Assembly (NCBI GenBank): GCA_965221455.1
Contig: OZ244890.1
Span: forward strand, 2,232,001 to 2,296,000
Reading direction: 5' to 3'
DNA length: 64,000 nucleotides
Source: SMWN01 sp965221455
Lineage (GTDB): Bacteria > Pseudomonadota > Gammaproteobacteria > Eutrophobiales > Eutrophobiaceae
The number at the start of each line of letters is the position of its first letter. Positions within the stretch are counted from its first letter, which is position 1. The notes below the pieces were generated by a model that saw only the letters and a program-made list of their open reading frames with translations, made no database searches and was not told the DNA's origin. Shown here one piece after another: positions 19,395-28,255 of this stretch. The position numbers were made by a program, and so were the translations under genes.

Positions 19395-19703
19395 ATGGCA
19401 CAGGCGAAATTATACAATGAGGTACTGGTCAGTTATGACATCACCGATACCAAACAACGCACCAGGTTATTCAACCAACTCAAAGACATCAGCCTGATCG
19501 CAATCCAGAAATCGGTATTCTGGGGATATTTAAACAAGGCTGAGGAAAACAGTGTGAAACGCCTGTTACGAGAGCACTGTGAGAAAACCGACAAGGCTTT
19601 TATCGCACGGGTTAAATTAGCCGAACAGATCCGGAAAGATAACGGGATTGGGTATAACAAAACCGACTTTCCGCAGAAAATCGCCGAGTATCATGTCCTA
19701 TAG
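19395..19703 (+). CDS. cas2: CRISPR-associated protein Cas2
   Basis: 102 residues. The ferredoxin-like fold starts EVLVSYDITDTKQRTRLFNQ, with the conserved Asp after the first strand, then VFWGYLNKAEEN. It dimerises and bridges two Cas1 dimers in the integration complex. An open frame extends upstream into cas1, but ATG at 19395 aligns with the family start. Its last codons overlap the cas4 start (ATG at 19693), so translation is coupled. Confidence 0.92.
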   Translation: MAQAKLYNEVLVSYDITDTKQRTRLFNQLKDISLIAIQKSVFWGYLNKAEENSVKRLLREHCEKTDKAFIARVKLAEQIRKDNGIGYNKTDFPQKIAEYHVL

Positions 19704-20274
19704 TTTACCTGTGAGTTTGCTCCGGCAATATTGTTTCTGCCCGCGCATTCCCTATTTTCAGGAGCTGCTTAATCTCAATCCACCCCGTCCGGCATGGGTC
19801 AGGCAGGGGGAGGCGTTACATCGTCAACAAGAGAAAGTATTCAGGCACAGAACCTTACAACGCTTCAATCTGGTACAGGCACGGCAAGAGTTCAATGTAT
19901 TTGTTAACGCCGCTGAATTACGTATGCACGGGTTGATTGATAGCGTGCTGATCACCCCGCATGAAATCTATCCGCTGGAATTCAAATTAAGCGGACACAA
20001 ACCGACTCGTGGACAAATCATACAACTCACCGCCTACGCGATGGCGGCCGAACACCACTATAACCTGGCTTGTCGGCATGGATTTATGTTGTTTGAGCAC
20101 AAGGGTAAAACCCATCCGATTACTTTCACGGCAGAACATAAAGCACAGGTGAAGCGCATTCGTGACCGTATTTTGGATGATTTGGAGCAATCCGTTCTGC
20201 CGGATAGTTCCGCGACACAAGCGCAATGCACCCAGTGCGAATATCTCAATCATTGTAACGATAGAGGATGGTAA
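19693..20274 (+). CDS. cas4: CRISPR-associated Cas4 exonuclease
   Basis: 193 residues with the RecB-like nuclease core (GLIDSVLITPHEIYPLEFK, the Asp and the E-x-K pair) and the Fe-S cluster cysteines at both ends: Cys14/Cys16 in YCFCPRIPY and a C-x2-C-x5-C group in CTQCEYLNHC at the C-terminus. Cas4 trims prespacers and helps select the PAM side. A cas4 gene after cas2 is the diagnostic content of subtype II-B, as opposed to csn2 in II-A or none in II-C. Confidence 0.95.
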   Translation: MSYSLPVSLLRQYCFCPRIPYFQELLNLNPPRPAWVRQGEALHRQQEKVFRHRTLQRFNLVQARQEFNVFVNAAELRMHGLIDSVLITPHEIYPLEFKLSGHKPTRGQIIQLTAYAMAAEHHYNLACRHGFMLFEHKGKTHPITFTAEHKAQVKRIRDRILDDLEQSVLPDSSATQAQCTQCEYLNHCNDRGW

Positions 20275-20290
20275 AAGGATTTTGTGGGAG

Positions 20291-20316
20291 AAAATTAAAA
20301 CCCCGCCAGAGCGGGG
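20291..20316 (-). terminator. Rho-independent terminator of tracrRNA
   Basis: On the minus strand a GC stem (CCCCGC, loop TCTG, GCGGGG) at 20316-20301 runs into TTTTAATTTT at 20300-20291. The end of cas4 is 17 bases further left, so this may also limit convergent read-through. Confidence 0.85.
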
Positions 20317-20400
20317 CACCATGCACAATGCAGATAGGTTTATCAATCTTTATTTTAGATGATTTCAGTGCATCAATTGTTGTTTAGGATGTGTCGATGC
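20291..20400 (-). ncRNA. tracrRNA of the type II-B system
   Basis: On the minus strand, bases 20396-20363 form an anti-repeat. It begins with a perfect 14-base match to the array repeat (CGACACATCCTAAA), continues with CAACAA after one missing base, has a ~7-base bulge, and closes with ACTGAAA. The following sequence (ATTGATGCACTGAAATCATC, then TAAAATAAAG) closely resembles the FnCas9 tracrRNA stretch after its anti-repeat. It ends in a hairpin of CCCCGC/GCGGGG and a TTTTAATTTT tail. The RNA would pair with crRNAs whose repeat part begins GUUUCAGUUGCUAG, i.e. also minus-strand transcripts. Ends are estimates, about 110 nt. Confidence 0.88.
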
Positions 20401-20440
20401 CAAGCCAGCTTAATAAAAAAATTCGCAAAATTCAACCTTT
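20401..20440 (-). promoter_or_regulatory. Candidate tracrRNA promoter
   Basis: Minus-strand reading gives TTGAAT, 17 bases, TAAGCT, then GGCTTGGCATCG, where transcription would begin just before the anti-repeat. The -35 box is good and the -10 is weak (3 of 6). Position is the main support. Confidence 0.45.
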
Positions 20441-20519
20441 CCCGGCATTTTCATGATTTTCGCAAAAATACCAAAAAAAATCGCTATAAAGTCAGGCAAA
20501 ATCAATACTTCATGATAGG
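20441..20519. promoter_or_regulatory. AT-rich leader-like stretch between tracrRNA and the first repeat
   Basis: Contains A-rich runs and the near-repeats TTTTCGCAAAAATACC / AATTCGCAAAATTC. It abuts a perfect repeat, whereas the opposite array end abuts a degenerate one, so this side is the better candidate for the integration (leader) end. Confidence 0.4.
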
Positions 20520-23500
20520 CCGACACATCCTAAATCAACAAACTAGCAACTGAAACTGCTTATCGACTGAATAAGAAAAAAATAATCTTTCCCCGACACA
20601 TCCTAAATCAACAAACTAGCAACTGAAACTGGTTAGTCTTTTTGACGTGGACTCGTCCATTGCCTCCGACACATCCTAAATCAACAAACTAGCAACTGAA
20701 ACGAGTCTGACCATCCGCCCTGCCAAACCTTCCACCTGTGCCGACACATCCTAAATCAACAAACTAGCAACTGAAACGGTCTTCGACAAGGAGCTGAACA
20801 GATTTAAGACTTCCGACACATCCTAAATCAACAAACTAGCAACTGAAACGAATCTCTGTAAGAGTAGCCGCACTCAAAAAACAAACCGACACATCCTAAA
20901 TCAACAAACTAGCAACTGAAACCGTGAATATCATCATCACCCGTGATGAGTTTTTAGGACCGACACATCCTAAATCAACAAACTAGCAACTGAAACTCAT
21001 GCAAGCTGGTAATCAATCAAAGTTCATGGACCGACACATCCTAAATCAACAAACTAGCAACTGAAACTTGGTTCCCACGTGTCAATCGCATCTATGATCA
21101 GCCGACACATCCTAAATCAACAAACTAGCAACTGAAACTTGTTTGGTGATGGCTGCAGCACTTGCCCCGACATCCGACACATCCTAAATCAACAAACTAG
21201 CAACTGAAACTCGGATCCCGGTAGTAGACTTTAACATCTCGTGTCCGACACATCCTAAATCAACAAACTAGCAACTGAAACAACACCGATCACATCACCA
21301 TTAAACTGCCCGTATCCGACACATCCTAAATCAACAAACTAGCAACTGAAACCTTGCAGACTGCTACGGAACCTGTCCCATGCGTTGCCGACACATCCTA
21401 AATCAACAAACTAGCAACTGAAACCGCCCATGTCGAGATTGTGAGACTTGCATATAATAGCCGACACATCCTAAATCAACAAACTAGCAACTGAAACCTG
21501 GGTGATGGATGAGGGTCACCACCTCTTACGCCGACACATCCTAAATCAACAAACTAGCAACTGAAACCACGGTCGTATATTTGCGGAGCTGAGGAAGCAG
21601 CCGACACATCCTAAATCAACAAACTAGCAACTGAAACTTCGGGTAGATTTTCATGCAGGTTAATCATGCCCCGACACATCCTAAATCAACAAACTAGCAA
21701 CTGAAACTGCGCCTCTTGTTTTTTATCGCTCGTCGTTTATCCCGACACATCCTAAATCAACAAACTAGCAACTGAAACGTGTTCGTCCTGAAACTCTGAA
21801 AGTAACTCAATGTCCGACACATCCTAAATCAACAAACTAGCAACTGAAACCTACTGACTATAATCGACAACCTCCCCTGTACTCCCGACACATCCTAAAT
21901 CAACAAACTAGCAACTGAAACAATTCCACTGCATTTCTAAAATCTGCTGGACTTCTCCGACACATCCTAAATCAACAAACTAGCAACTGAAACGGCTAAG
22001 TGGTTGGCATTGGGTTAAGCGTTTTGCACCGACACATCCTAAATCAACAAACTAGCAACTGAAACCAGCTACTACAATGCCAGGCAACCTGACCTTTAAC
22101 CGACACATCCTAAATCAACAAACTAGCAACTGAAACCACGAAATGCCTCGCAAACTCTGCACATCTCTCAAACCGACACATCCTAAATCAACAAACTAGC
22201 AACTGAAACGTTGATGTTATTGTCTTAACGTCCATTAAATGAGTCCCGACACATCCTAAATCAACAAACTAGCAACTGAAACTTGTCATTGATTAAAGCC
22301 GTCTTCCCCCTGTGAGGCCCGACACATCCTAAATCAACAAACTAGCAACTGAAACCTGAACATCTCTTCATAACTTATCAACTTGCCTTCCGACACATCC
22401 TAAATCAACAAACTAGCAACTGAAACTGAGGTTTTTGTTGTCATGTTTTTGACTCAGCACCGACACATCCTAAATCAACAAACTAGCAACTGAAACAGAG
22501 GGTTACCAATTCCCCCAAGGCCGCCCAAAACCGACACATCCTAAATCAACAAACTAGCAACTGAAACTGTAAACCCTTGAAAAAATTAAGTTAAATTTAA
22601 ATCCGACACATCCTAAATCAACAAACTAGCAACTGAAACTAATCGATTCGATATGTGTTTTGGTGAAAGTTGTGCCCGACACATCCTAAATCAACAAACT
22701 AGCAACTGAAACCATGAACGTTCACTCTCAGAGGTCACCGGTTAGCACCCGACACATCCTAAATCAACAAACTAGCAACTGAAACAAACGGCCGTACAAG
22801 AAGCGCATGTACTTGCCTGCCGACACATCCTAAATCAACAAACTAGCAACTGAAACTCACGAATATGACATCAGTCGTTACGGCGGTCGGTACCGACACA
22901 TCCTAAATCAACAAACTAGCAACTGAAACCAAAAATCCTGTTTGTCCGCACCTTATCCAAGTTTCCGACACATCCTAAATCAACAAACTAGCAACTGAAA
23001 CTTCGCCGCCGGGATTTACTCAGATGATGATTACGTCCGACACATCCTAAATCAACAAACTAGCAACTGAAACACCGCCAGAAGAAAATCATGCTGGCGA
23101 CAATTACGCCGACACATCCTAAATCAACAAACTAGCAACTGAAACCAAAATATGCCGGATCGCGCATGAACCGCGCTGCACCGACACATCCTAAATCAAC
23201 AAACTAGCAACTGAAACTTGAAAAAGAGCCGCCAGACAGCGAGATCCTATCTCCCGACACATCCTAAATCAACAAACTAGCAACTGAAACAACAAAGGCA
23301 CTGTAACCCTGTCCATTCGCCGACACCGACACATCCTAAATCAACAAACTAGCAACTGAAACTGAGTTTGATACCACAAGTCATTATGTCTAAGGCACCG
23401 ACACATCCTAAATCAACAAACTAGCAACTGAAACCAAGATACTTATGATTAGCAACGGTTGTATAGTATCCGACACATCCTAAATCAACAAACTAGCAAC

Positions 23501-25522
23501 TGAAACACGGCAGAAAGCGTTTTAAAGTCGCCAGTACCAGTCCGACACATCCTAAATCAACAAACTAGCAACTGAAACTGGTCTAAAACTGCACGAAGCA
23601 ATCTTACATAGGTACCGACACATCCTAAATCAACAAACTAGCAACTGAAACGCAAATAAACAATGACTAAAAGTACCAGAAGGTAGCCGACACATCCTAA
23701 ATCAACAAACTAGCAACTGAAACAGGCGTTGAATTTGCTTTTCTAGTCGGTATTGAGGCCGACACATCCTAAATCAACAAACTAGCAACTGAAACGATGA
23801 GGCACATTATCTGTACAATATCCTCCCCAGTCCGACACATCCTAAATCAACAAACTAGCAACTGAAACCTGACTACGCGGAGAAAGGCGCACAGATAGTA
23901 GTCCGACACATCCTAAATCAACAAACTAGCAACTGAAACACAGTTTATACAAACGCAGAATACTGGGAGAATCACCCGACACATCCTAAATCAACAAACT
24001 AGCAACTGAAACTGAACTTTTTTCATATCTATCACCTTTTTTAACTCCGACACATCCTAAATCAACAAACTAGCAACTGAAACTGAACCTTTTTCATCAT
24101 CATCACCTATTTTTAATTCCGACACATCCTAAATCAACAAACTAGCAACTGAAACGTGTGCCTTTCGTCTGTACCTGCCAGAAACTCGCCCGACACATCC
24201 TAAATCAACAAACTAGCAACTGAAACTCGAGCTGGCATCACACAAGTAAGTTCTTCAATGAGCCGACACATCCTAAATCAACAAACTAGCAACTGAAACA
24301 ATGTGGTTAGGCTGGCTGATGGGAGCTATAAGACCGACACATCCTAAATCAACAAACTAGCAACTGAAACAAACTCGAAGCGTGGGCATTGCTTGCGCCG
24401 CCGAACCGACACATCCTAAATCAACAAACTAGCAACTGAAACAGAGAATCCTCCCAGTACCCCGCTTAGAGGCAAGCCGACACATCCTAAATCAACAAAC
24501 TAGCAACTGAAACTGGTCTAACACTGCACGAAGCAATCTTACATAGGTCCGACACATCCTAAATCAACAAACTAGCAACTGAAACTGGAAGTGCTTCACA
24601 GCTTCACAGGCGAGAGGGTTTCCCGACACATCCTAAATCAACAAACTAGCAACTGAAACTCCTAGTGGCGGAGCAATTAGATACCGACAACCGCTCCGAC
24701 ACATCCTAAATCAACAAACTAGCAACTGAAACTCCGCTGTTGTTGATCCGGTTGTGACTTCTGCACGGCCGACACATCCTAAATCAACAAACTAGCAACT
24801 GAAACACAGCGACTGAGCCGGGGGTTTCAGTGCCTTGGCGCCGACACATCCTAAATCAACAAACTAGCAACTGAAACTTTAGGTCGATATAAGAGTATTG
24901 AAAATCTCGAAACCGACACATCCTAAATCAACAAACTAGCAACTGAAACTTTTAAGTTTAAATTAATCCCTATAACACCAACCACCGACACATCCTAAAT
25001 CAACAAACTAGCAACTGAAACTCTCCATACTCGGTAGTGTCATCTTGCATTTCGTCCGACACATCCTAAATCAACAAACTAGCAACTGAAACTTTTATAG
25101 TTCTGCTCAAAATAAGCCGGATCACGCCCGACACATCCTAAATCAACAAACTAGCAACTGAAACTTCACTTTATTCATCAAGCCTTCAAAAGTAACCCCC
25201 GACACATCCTAAATCAACAAACTAGCAACTGAAACGGTCAAAGGCATCACCGCCGCGTGAGAGTTTACCCCCCGACACATCCTAAATCAACAAACTAGCA
25301 ACTGAAACTGAAATTGCCCCCGATGCTTTGGTTGTAGAAGCTCCCGACACATCCTAAATCAACAAACTAGCAACTGAAACCGGGACAAATAAACCAATGC
25401 ACATCTTAACAGTACCGACACATCCTAAATCAACAAACTAGCAACTGAAACCCAGTCACTCATCATGAGCCTGTTCATAAATCTGCCGACACATCCTAAA
25501 TCAACAAACTAGCAACTGAAAC
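20520..25522 (-). CRISPR. Type II-B CRISPR array, 70 repeats of 37 bp
   Basis: Counting by hand gives 70 full repeats, starting CCGACACATCC and ending GCAACTGAAAC on the plus strand, with 69 spacers of mostly 33-37 bp (period about 72). I saw no variant among the full repeats. The end GCAACTGAAAC is shared with the F. novicida II-B repeat, whose crRNA form is the complement (GUUUCAGUUGC at its 5' end). With the anti-repeat also on the minus strand, crRNAs are inferred to be minus-strand transcripts. Two spacers (23579-23614, 24514-24548) are near-identical, two neighbours (24013-24046, 24084-24118) are similar, and two (23146-23180, 25093-25127) overlap the same target. Confidence 0.99.
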
Positions 25523-25556
25523 GCGGACACTTGACATCTATTCAAGTTAAAAAAGA

Positions 25557-25579
25557 GCGACATATCTGAAATAAAAAAA
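25557..25579. repeat. Degenerate partial CRISPR repeat at the distal array end
   Basis: GCGACATATCTGAAATAAAA matches the first ~23 bases of the repeat at about 17 positions, after a 34-bp spacer-like segment (25523-25556). The other repeat half is replaced by the terminator. Degenerate last repeats normally mark the old end of an array. Confidence 0.65.
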
Positions 25580-25604
25580 GCCCCGCATCAGCGGGGCTTT
25601 TTTT
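25574..25604 (-). terminator. Bidirectional terminator between lipoprotein gene and CRISPR array
   Basis: AGCCCCGC-loop-GCGGGGCT with seven A on the left and seven T on the right. On the minus strand it lies ~95 bases after the lipoprotein stop and should end that transcript. As it works on either strand, an array promoter must lie to its left, or read-through must occur. Confidence 0.85.
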
Positions 25605-25696
25605 ACTAATGACAAATCTCAACCTAACAAATCAGCAAGGTTTCCCATGTGTATGTCATGTAAGGTTTGTATGTACACATACTGCAAGGAAATACA

Positions 25697-25978
25697 CTAT
25701 TTCCTCATTGCTTTTTCAAACATGCGATCAAGTTTCGCAGTGTTATCGTTACAGCATTCCAGTGCCGTGGTTGAATTTGACTTGGCCTCTGCAGCAGCTG
25801 AGTTCGCCTCATTTGCAACTGACAGTGCGTTATTAGCGGTAGCGGAAGCTGAACGTGCTTCAGCAAGTGCCGCATCAGCTGTTGCCTGAAGCGCATCTAT
25901 TCGAGACATGTCAGCACAGCCGCCGACGATGGCCATGGCAAATGCCAGCGTGAAAATTTTAGTGATTTTTACCAACAT
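25697..25978 (-). CDS. Murein lipoprotein, OprI/Lpp-like
   Basis: 93 residues from the ATG at 25978. A lipoprotein signal (MLVKITKIFTLAFAMAIVGG|C) ends in the lipobox VGGC; then follows an alanine-rich heptad coiled coil (ADAALAEARSASATANNAL...) as in OprI, and the C-terminus RMFEKAMRK resembles OprI's RMLDKASRK, including the terminal Lys used for covalent attachment to peptidoglycan. It would be exported through Lol and sit in the outer membrane. An in-frame ATG 8 codons upstream is less likely. It is transcribed towards the CRISPR array and ends at the strong hairpin there. Confidence 0.9.
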   Translation of the reverse strand: MLVKITKIFTLAFAMAIVGGCADMSRIDALQATADAALAEARSASATANNALSVANEANSAAAEAKSNSTTALECCNDNTAKLDRMFEKAMRK

Positions 25979-26129
25979 AGTTTCGTTCTCCCGTTGAGTC
26001 ATTGTACCAGTATGAGGCAGTTCAAATTTCTCATGCGCGGATGATGACTTATTTCACATGTGATATCAATTATTTTATCCCGCAAACGGATGTGGTTTTG
26101 AGATACGACGACAGTTAACATCAGGGAAA

Positions 26130-26504
26130 TTAACGACGGTTTTTTGCAGGAGACTTTTTCATTCTCTTTTCATGGTTCTCCCTGATAAAACTAGCCAGCG
26201 ATTGTTCAAAAGGTAGAATTGGTTTTAAATCGCAGTAATCATCCAGCCAGGCCAGAATATCGTCAAGATTCATTTCTCCGGCAATCCTGTAAGTATCGGG
26301 TAGTTGTACGTTGAAAGCGGTTAAATAACCCATGATATAGTCTTTATATCCTTGTTCTTCTTCAGTGTCTCTGGAGATATTATAGCTATGACAAGATTTA
26401 TTACCTTTACCCCATATCGCGAAGTGACCGTTACTGTCAACTGCCTGCGATTGCAACGGGAACATGGCGGATAAAAACAAAATACTATATAGATGCCTGG
26501 TCAT
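26130..26504 (-). CDS. Small exported protein with two cysteines, Rap1a/HdeA-like in outline
   Basis: 124 residues: signal peptide (LYSILFLSAMFPLQSQA, cleavage near 21), then GKGNKSCHSYN, a predicted helical middle (YKDYIMGYLTAFNVQLPDTY) and DDILAWLDDYCDLKPILPFEQSLASFIRE, with a lysine/arginine-rich tail. The Cys spacing and the 'GYL..N' / 'L..YC...P...F' pattern recall the Rap1a/Tai and HdeA-like periplasmic family. This is a weak resemblance by eye; function is not assigned. Confidence 0.6.
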   Translation of the reverse strand: MTRHLYSILFLSAMFPLQSQAVDSNGHFAIWGKGNKSCHSYNISRDTEEEQGYKDYIMGYLTAFNVQLPDTYRIAGEMNLDDILAWLDDYCDLKPILPFEQSLASFIRENHEKRMKKSPAKNRR

Positions 26505-26741
26505 TCAGATAACCTCTTTATTCATTGATTCCTGTGTAACGCTGGTAATGTATTGCGTGGACTGATACACAAAGAACCGGATTTTTGTATTTATTGAGTT
26601 GTATAGTTGAGACTTAAAATCGTTCTTTTAATTCCCTTGTTATCCTGACAACTTTTCAGCACATACGCCGCAGAATATGGCAAATACCAAAGTCACCAAT
26701 CCACCCCGCGAGCGCATACAGGTGTAAAGGTGGCTCGCCAC

Positions 26742-27314
26742 TCAATTATTCTGGAACGGCATGGGTCTGTTACTAAATTGAGATTGAAGAAATTCCATTT
26801 GATCCGCCAAAATTTTGCGATTTGACAGTGCAAGATATTCCGCCCAGTTAGGAATAAATGGCACGGCTAAAAGTGGCATGTTCGCTTCTTCAGGTCGTCG
26901 GTTACCTTTTCTTGAATTACAGTTTTTGCATGCGGTGACGACATTTGACCATCTGTCTTTGCCGCCTTTCGAAAGCGGGTGTACATGATCTCGCGTTAAA
27001 TCAGCTTCGCGGAAGTTTCCACCGCAATACATGCATAGATGCGCATCTCTCAGGAATAATTCACGATTTGTCAGAGGGGGCGAGTCGCGCCGAAATTCTT
27101 TTTTAATGACTGAGCGTTTAACAGCAATGATTGAGTTCACTTCGATGAGTGAAAGTTTACCTGTGATTCTGTTGGTACCGCCTCGAAAGGGAAACATGCT
27201 GTCGCCGGCAGTCCAGGCAATCATATCTCGTGCATAGAGACATATGGCCTCCTGCCAGGGTATCCATTTTACAGGTTGGCCCGCAGTATTGAGCCTCAGT
27301 ATAAGTGGCGACAT
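26742..27314 (-). CDS. HNH endonuclease family protein
   Basis: 190 residues. The HNH domain is in the middle: CMYCGGNFREADLTRDHVHP, LSKGGKD, then NVVTACKNCNSRKGNR, giving two CxxC zinc pairs and the D-H...N...N core. The N-terminal half (LNTAGQPVKWIPWQEAICLYARD) is typical of a widespread, little-studied proteobacterial HNH family related to Cas9/McrA nucleases. No partner restriction gene is adjacent. It diverges from mazG with a 122-bp gap. Not part of the CRISPR operon despite its nearness. Confidence 0.85.
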   Translation of the reverse strand: MSPLILRLNTAGQPVKWIPWQEAICLYARDMIAWTAGDSMFPFRGGTNRITGKLSLIEVNSIIAVKRSVIKKEFRRDSPPLTNRELFLRDAHLCMYCGGNFREADLTRDHVHPLSKGGKDRWSNVVTACKNCNSRKGNRRPEEANMPLLAVPFIPNWAEYLALSNRKILADQMEFLQSQFSNRPMPFQNN

Positions 27315-27436
27315 AGGTTGTTTTTCATGATAGTAATTGTATTAATCCACCGACATGACAAAAATTTTTCGCATGTTGTATGCTAAAAAGAGTATAAAAT
27401 CAAGTCATTATATGAGTTGTTTAACAGGCGATATGA

Positions 27437-28237
27437 ATGGAACAGATAAATAAATTACTGGATATCATGAAATCTTTACGTGATCCGGAAAATGGTTGTC
27501 CATGGGATCTTGAACAGGATTTTTCAACAATTGCTCCTTACACGCTTGAAGAGGCCTATGAAGTCGTTGATGCCATTAGCCGGAATGATATGAATGATCT
27601 ATGTTCGGAACTGGGCGATCTGCTGTTCCAGGTGGTCTATCACGCAGCACTGGCAGATGAACAAGATGCTTTCAATTTTACGGATGTAACCTCGAAAATT
27701 AATGAAAAACTCATTCGTCGACACCCACATGTCTTTGGAGAAAGTAAGATTCCCAATGCAAAGGCGCAATCAATCGCCTGGGAAAAAATTAAAAAAAAGG
27801 AAAGAGCAGAGGCAAAAGCGGGTATTGGCCATGACAATGGTTTATTAGGTGGAATCAATAAGGCGATGCCGGCCCTGGCAAGGGCACAAAAACTGCAAAA
27901 TCGAGCGGCGACAGCAGGTTTTGATTGGCTTGATATTCAGGCAGTGCTGGATAAAATCGAGGAAGAATTGCATGAAGTTAAAGTAGAGATAAATTCAGAG
28001 CCTCAAGATATAAAAAAAATCGAGGGTGAGATCGGTGATCTGATTTTCTCATGTGTCAATTTGGCCAGACATTTTCAAATGGATTCAGAGTCTGCATTAA
28101 GGAAAACAAGCGCAAAATTTGAAACCAGATTCGCTTTTATTGAAAGCTCACTGGAGGAACAGGGGCGTGATTTAACCCAAGCAACGCTGGAAACCATGGA
28201 CGAACTTTGGAACGAAGCCAAGAAACATGAAATATAG
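27437..28237 (+). CDS. mazG: Nucleoside triphosphate pyrophosphohydrolase MazG
   Basis: 266 residues, as in E. coli MazG, with two MazG domains. The N-terminal one has LRDPENGCPWDLEQDF and TLEEAYEVVDAI...ELGDLLFQVVYHA; the C-terminal one has EEELHEVKVEI and EGEIGDLIFSCVNLARH. Both contain the E-x2-E...E-x2-D metal site. It hydrolyses (d)NTPs to monophosphates, clearing abnormal nucleotides and affecting ppGpp levels. The start is TTG at 27434 or ATG at 27437; AGGCGATATG gives a box just upstream of the latter. Convergent with folE2. Confidence 0.95.
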   Translation: MEQINKLLDIMKSLRDPENGCPWDLEQDFSTIAPYTLEEAYEVVDAISRNDMNDLCSELGDLLFQVVYHAALADEQDAFNFTDVTSKINEKLIRRHPHVFGESKIPNAKAQSIAWEKIKKKERAEAKAGIGHDNGLLGGINKAMPALARAQKLQNRAATAGFDWLDIQAVLDKIEEELHEVKVEINSEPQDIKKIEGEIGDLIFSCVNLARHFQMDSESALRKTSAKFETRFAFIESSLEEQGRDLTQATLETMDELWNEAKKHEI

Positions 28238-28255
28238 TGATATAACTATTCAGGA

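Noticed and set aside
20162..20553. Small plus-strand frames between cas4 and the array
   Set aside because: They overlap cas4 or the tracrRNA gene and have no protein-like composition; the RNA explanation is better.
26742..27314. HNH protein as a CRISPR accessory
   Set aside because: Separated from the array by two unrelated genes, own strand and promoter, and belongs to a widespread non-CRISPR family.
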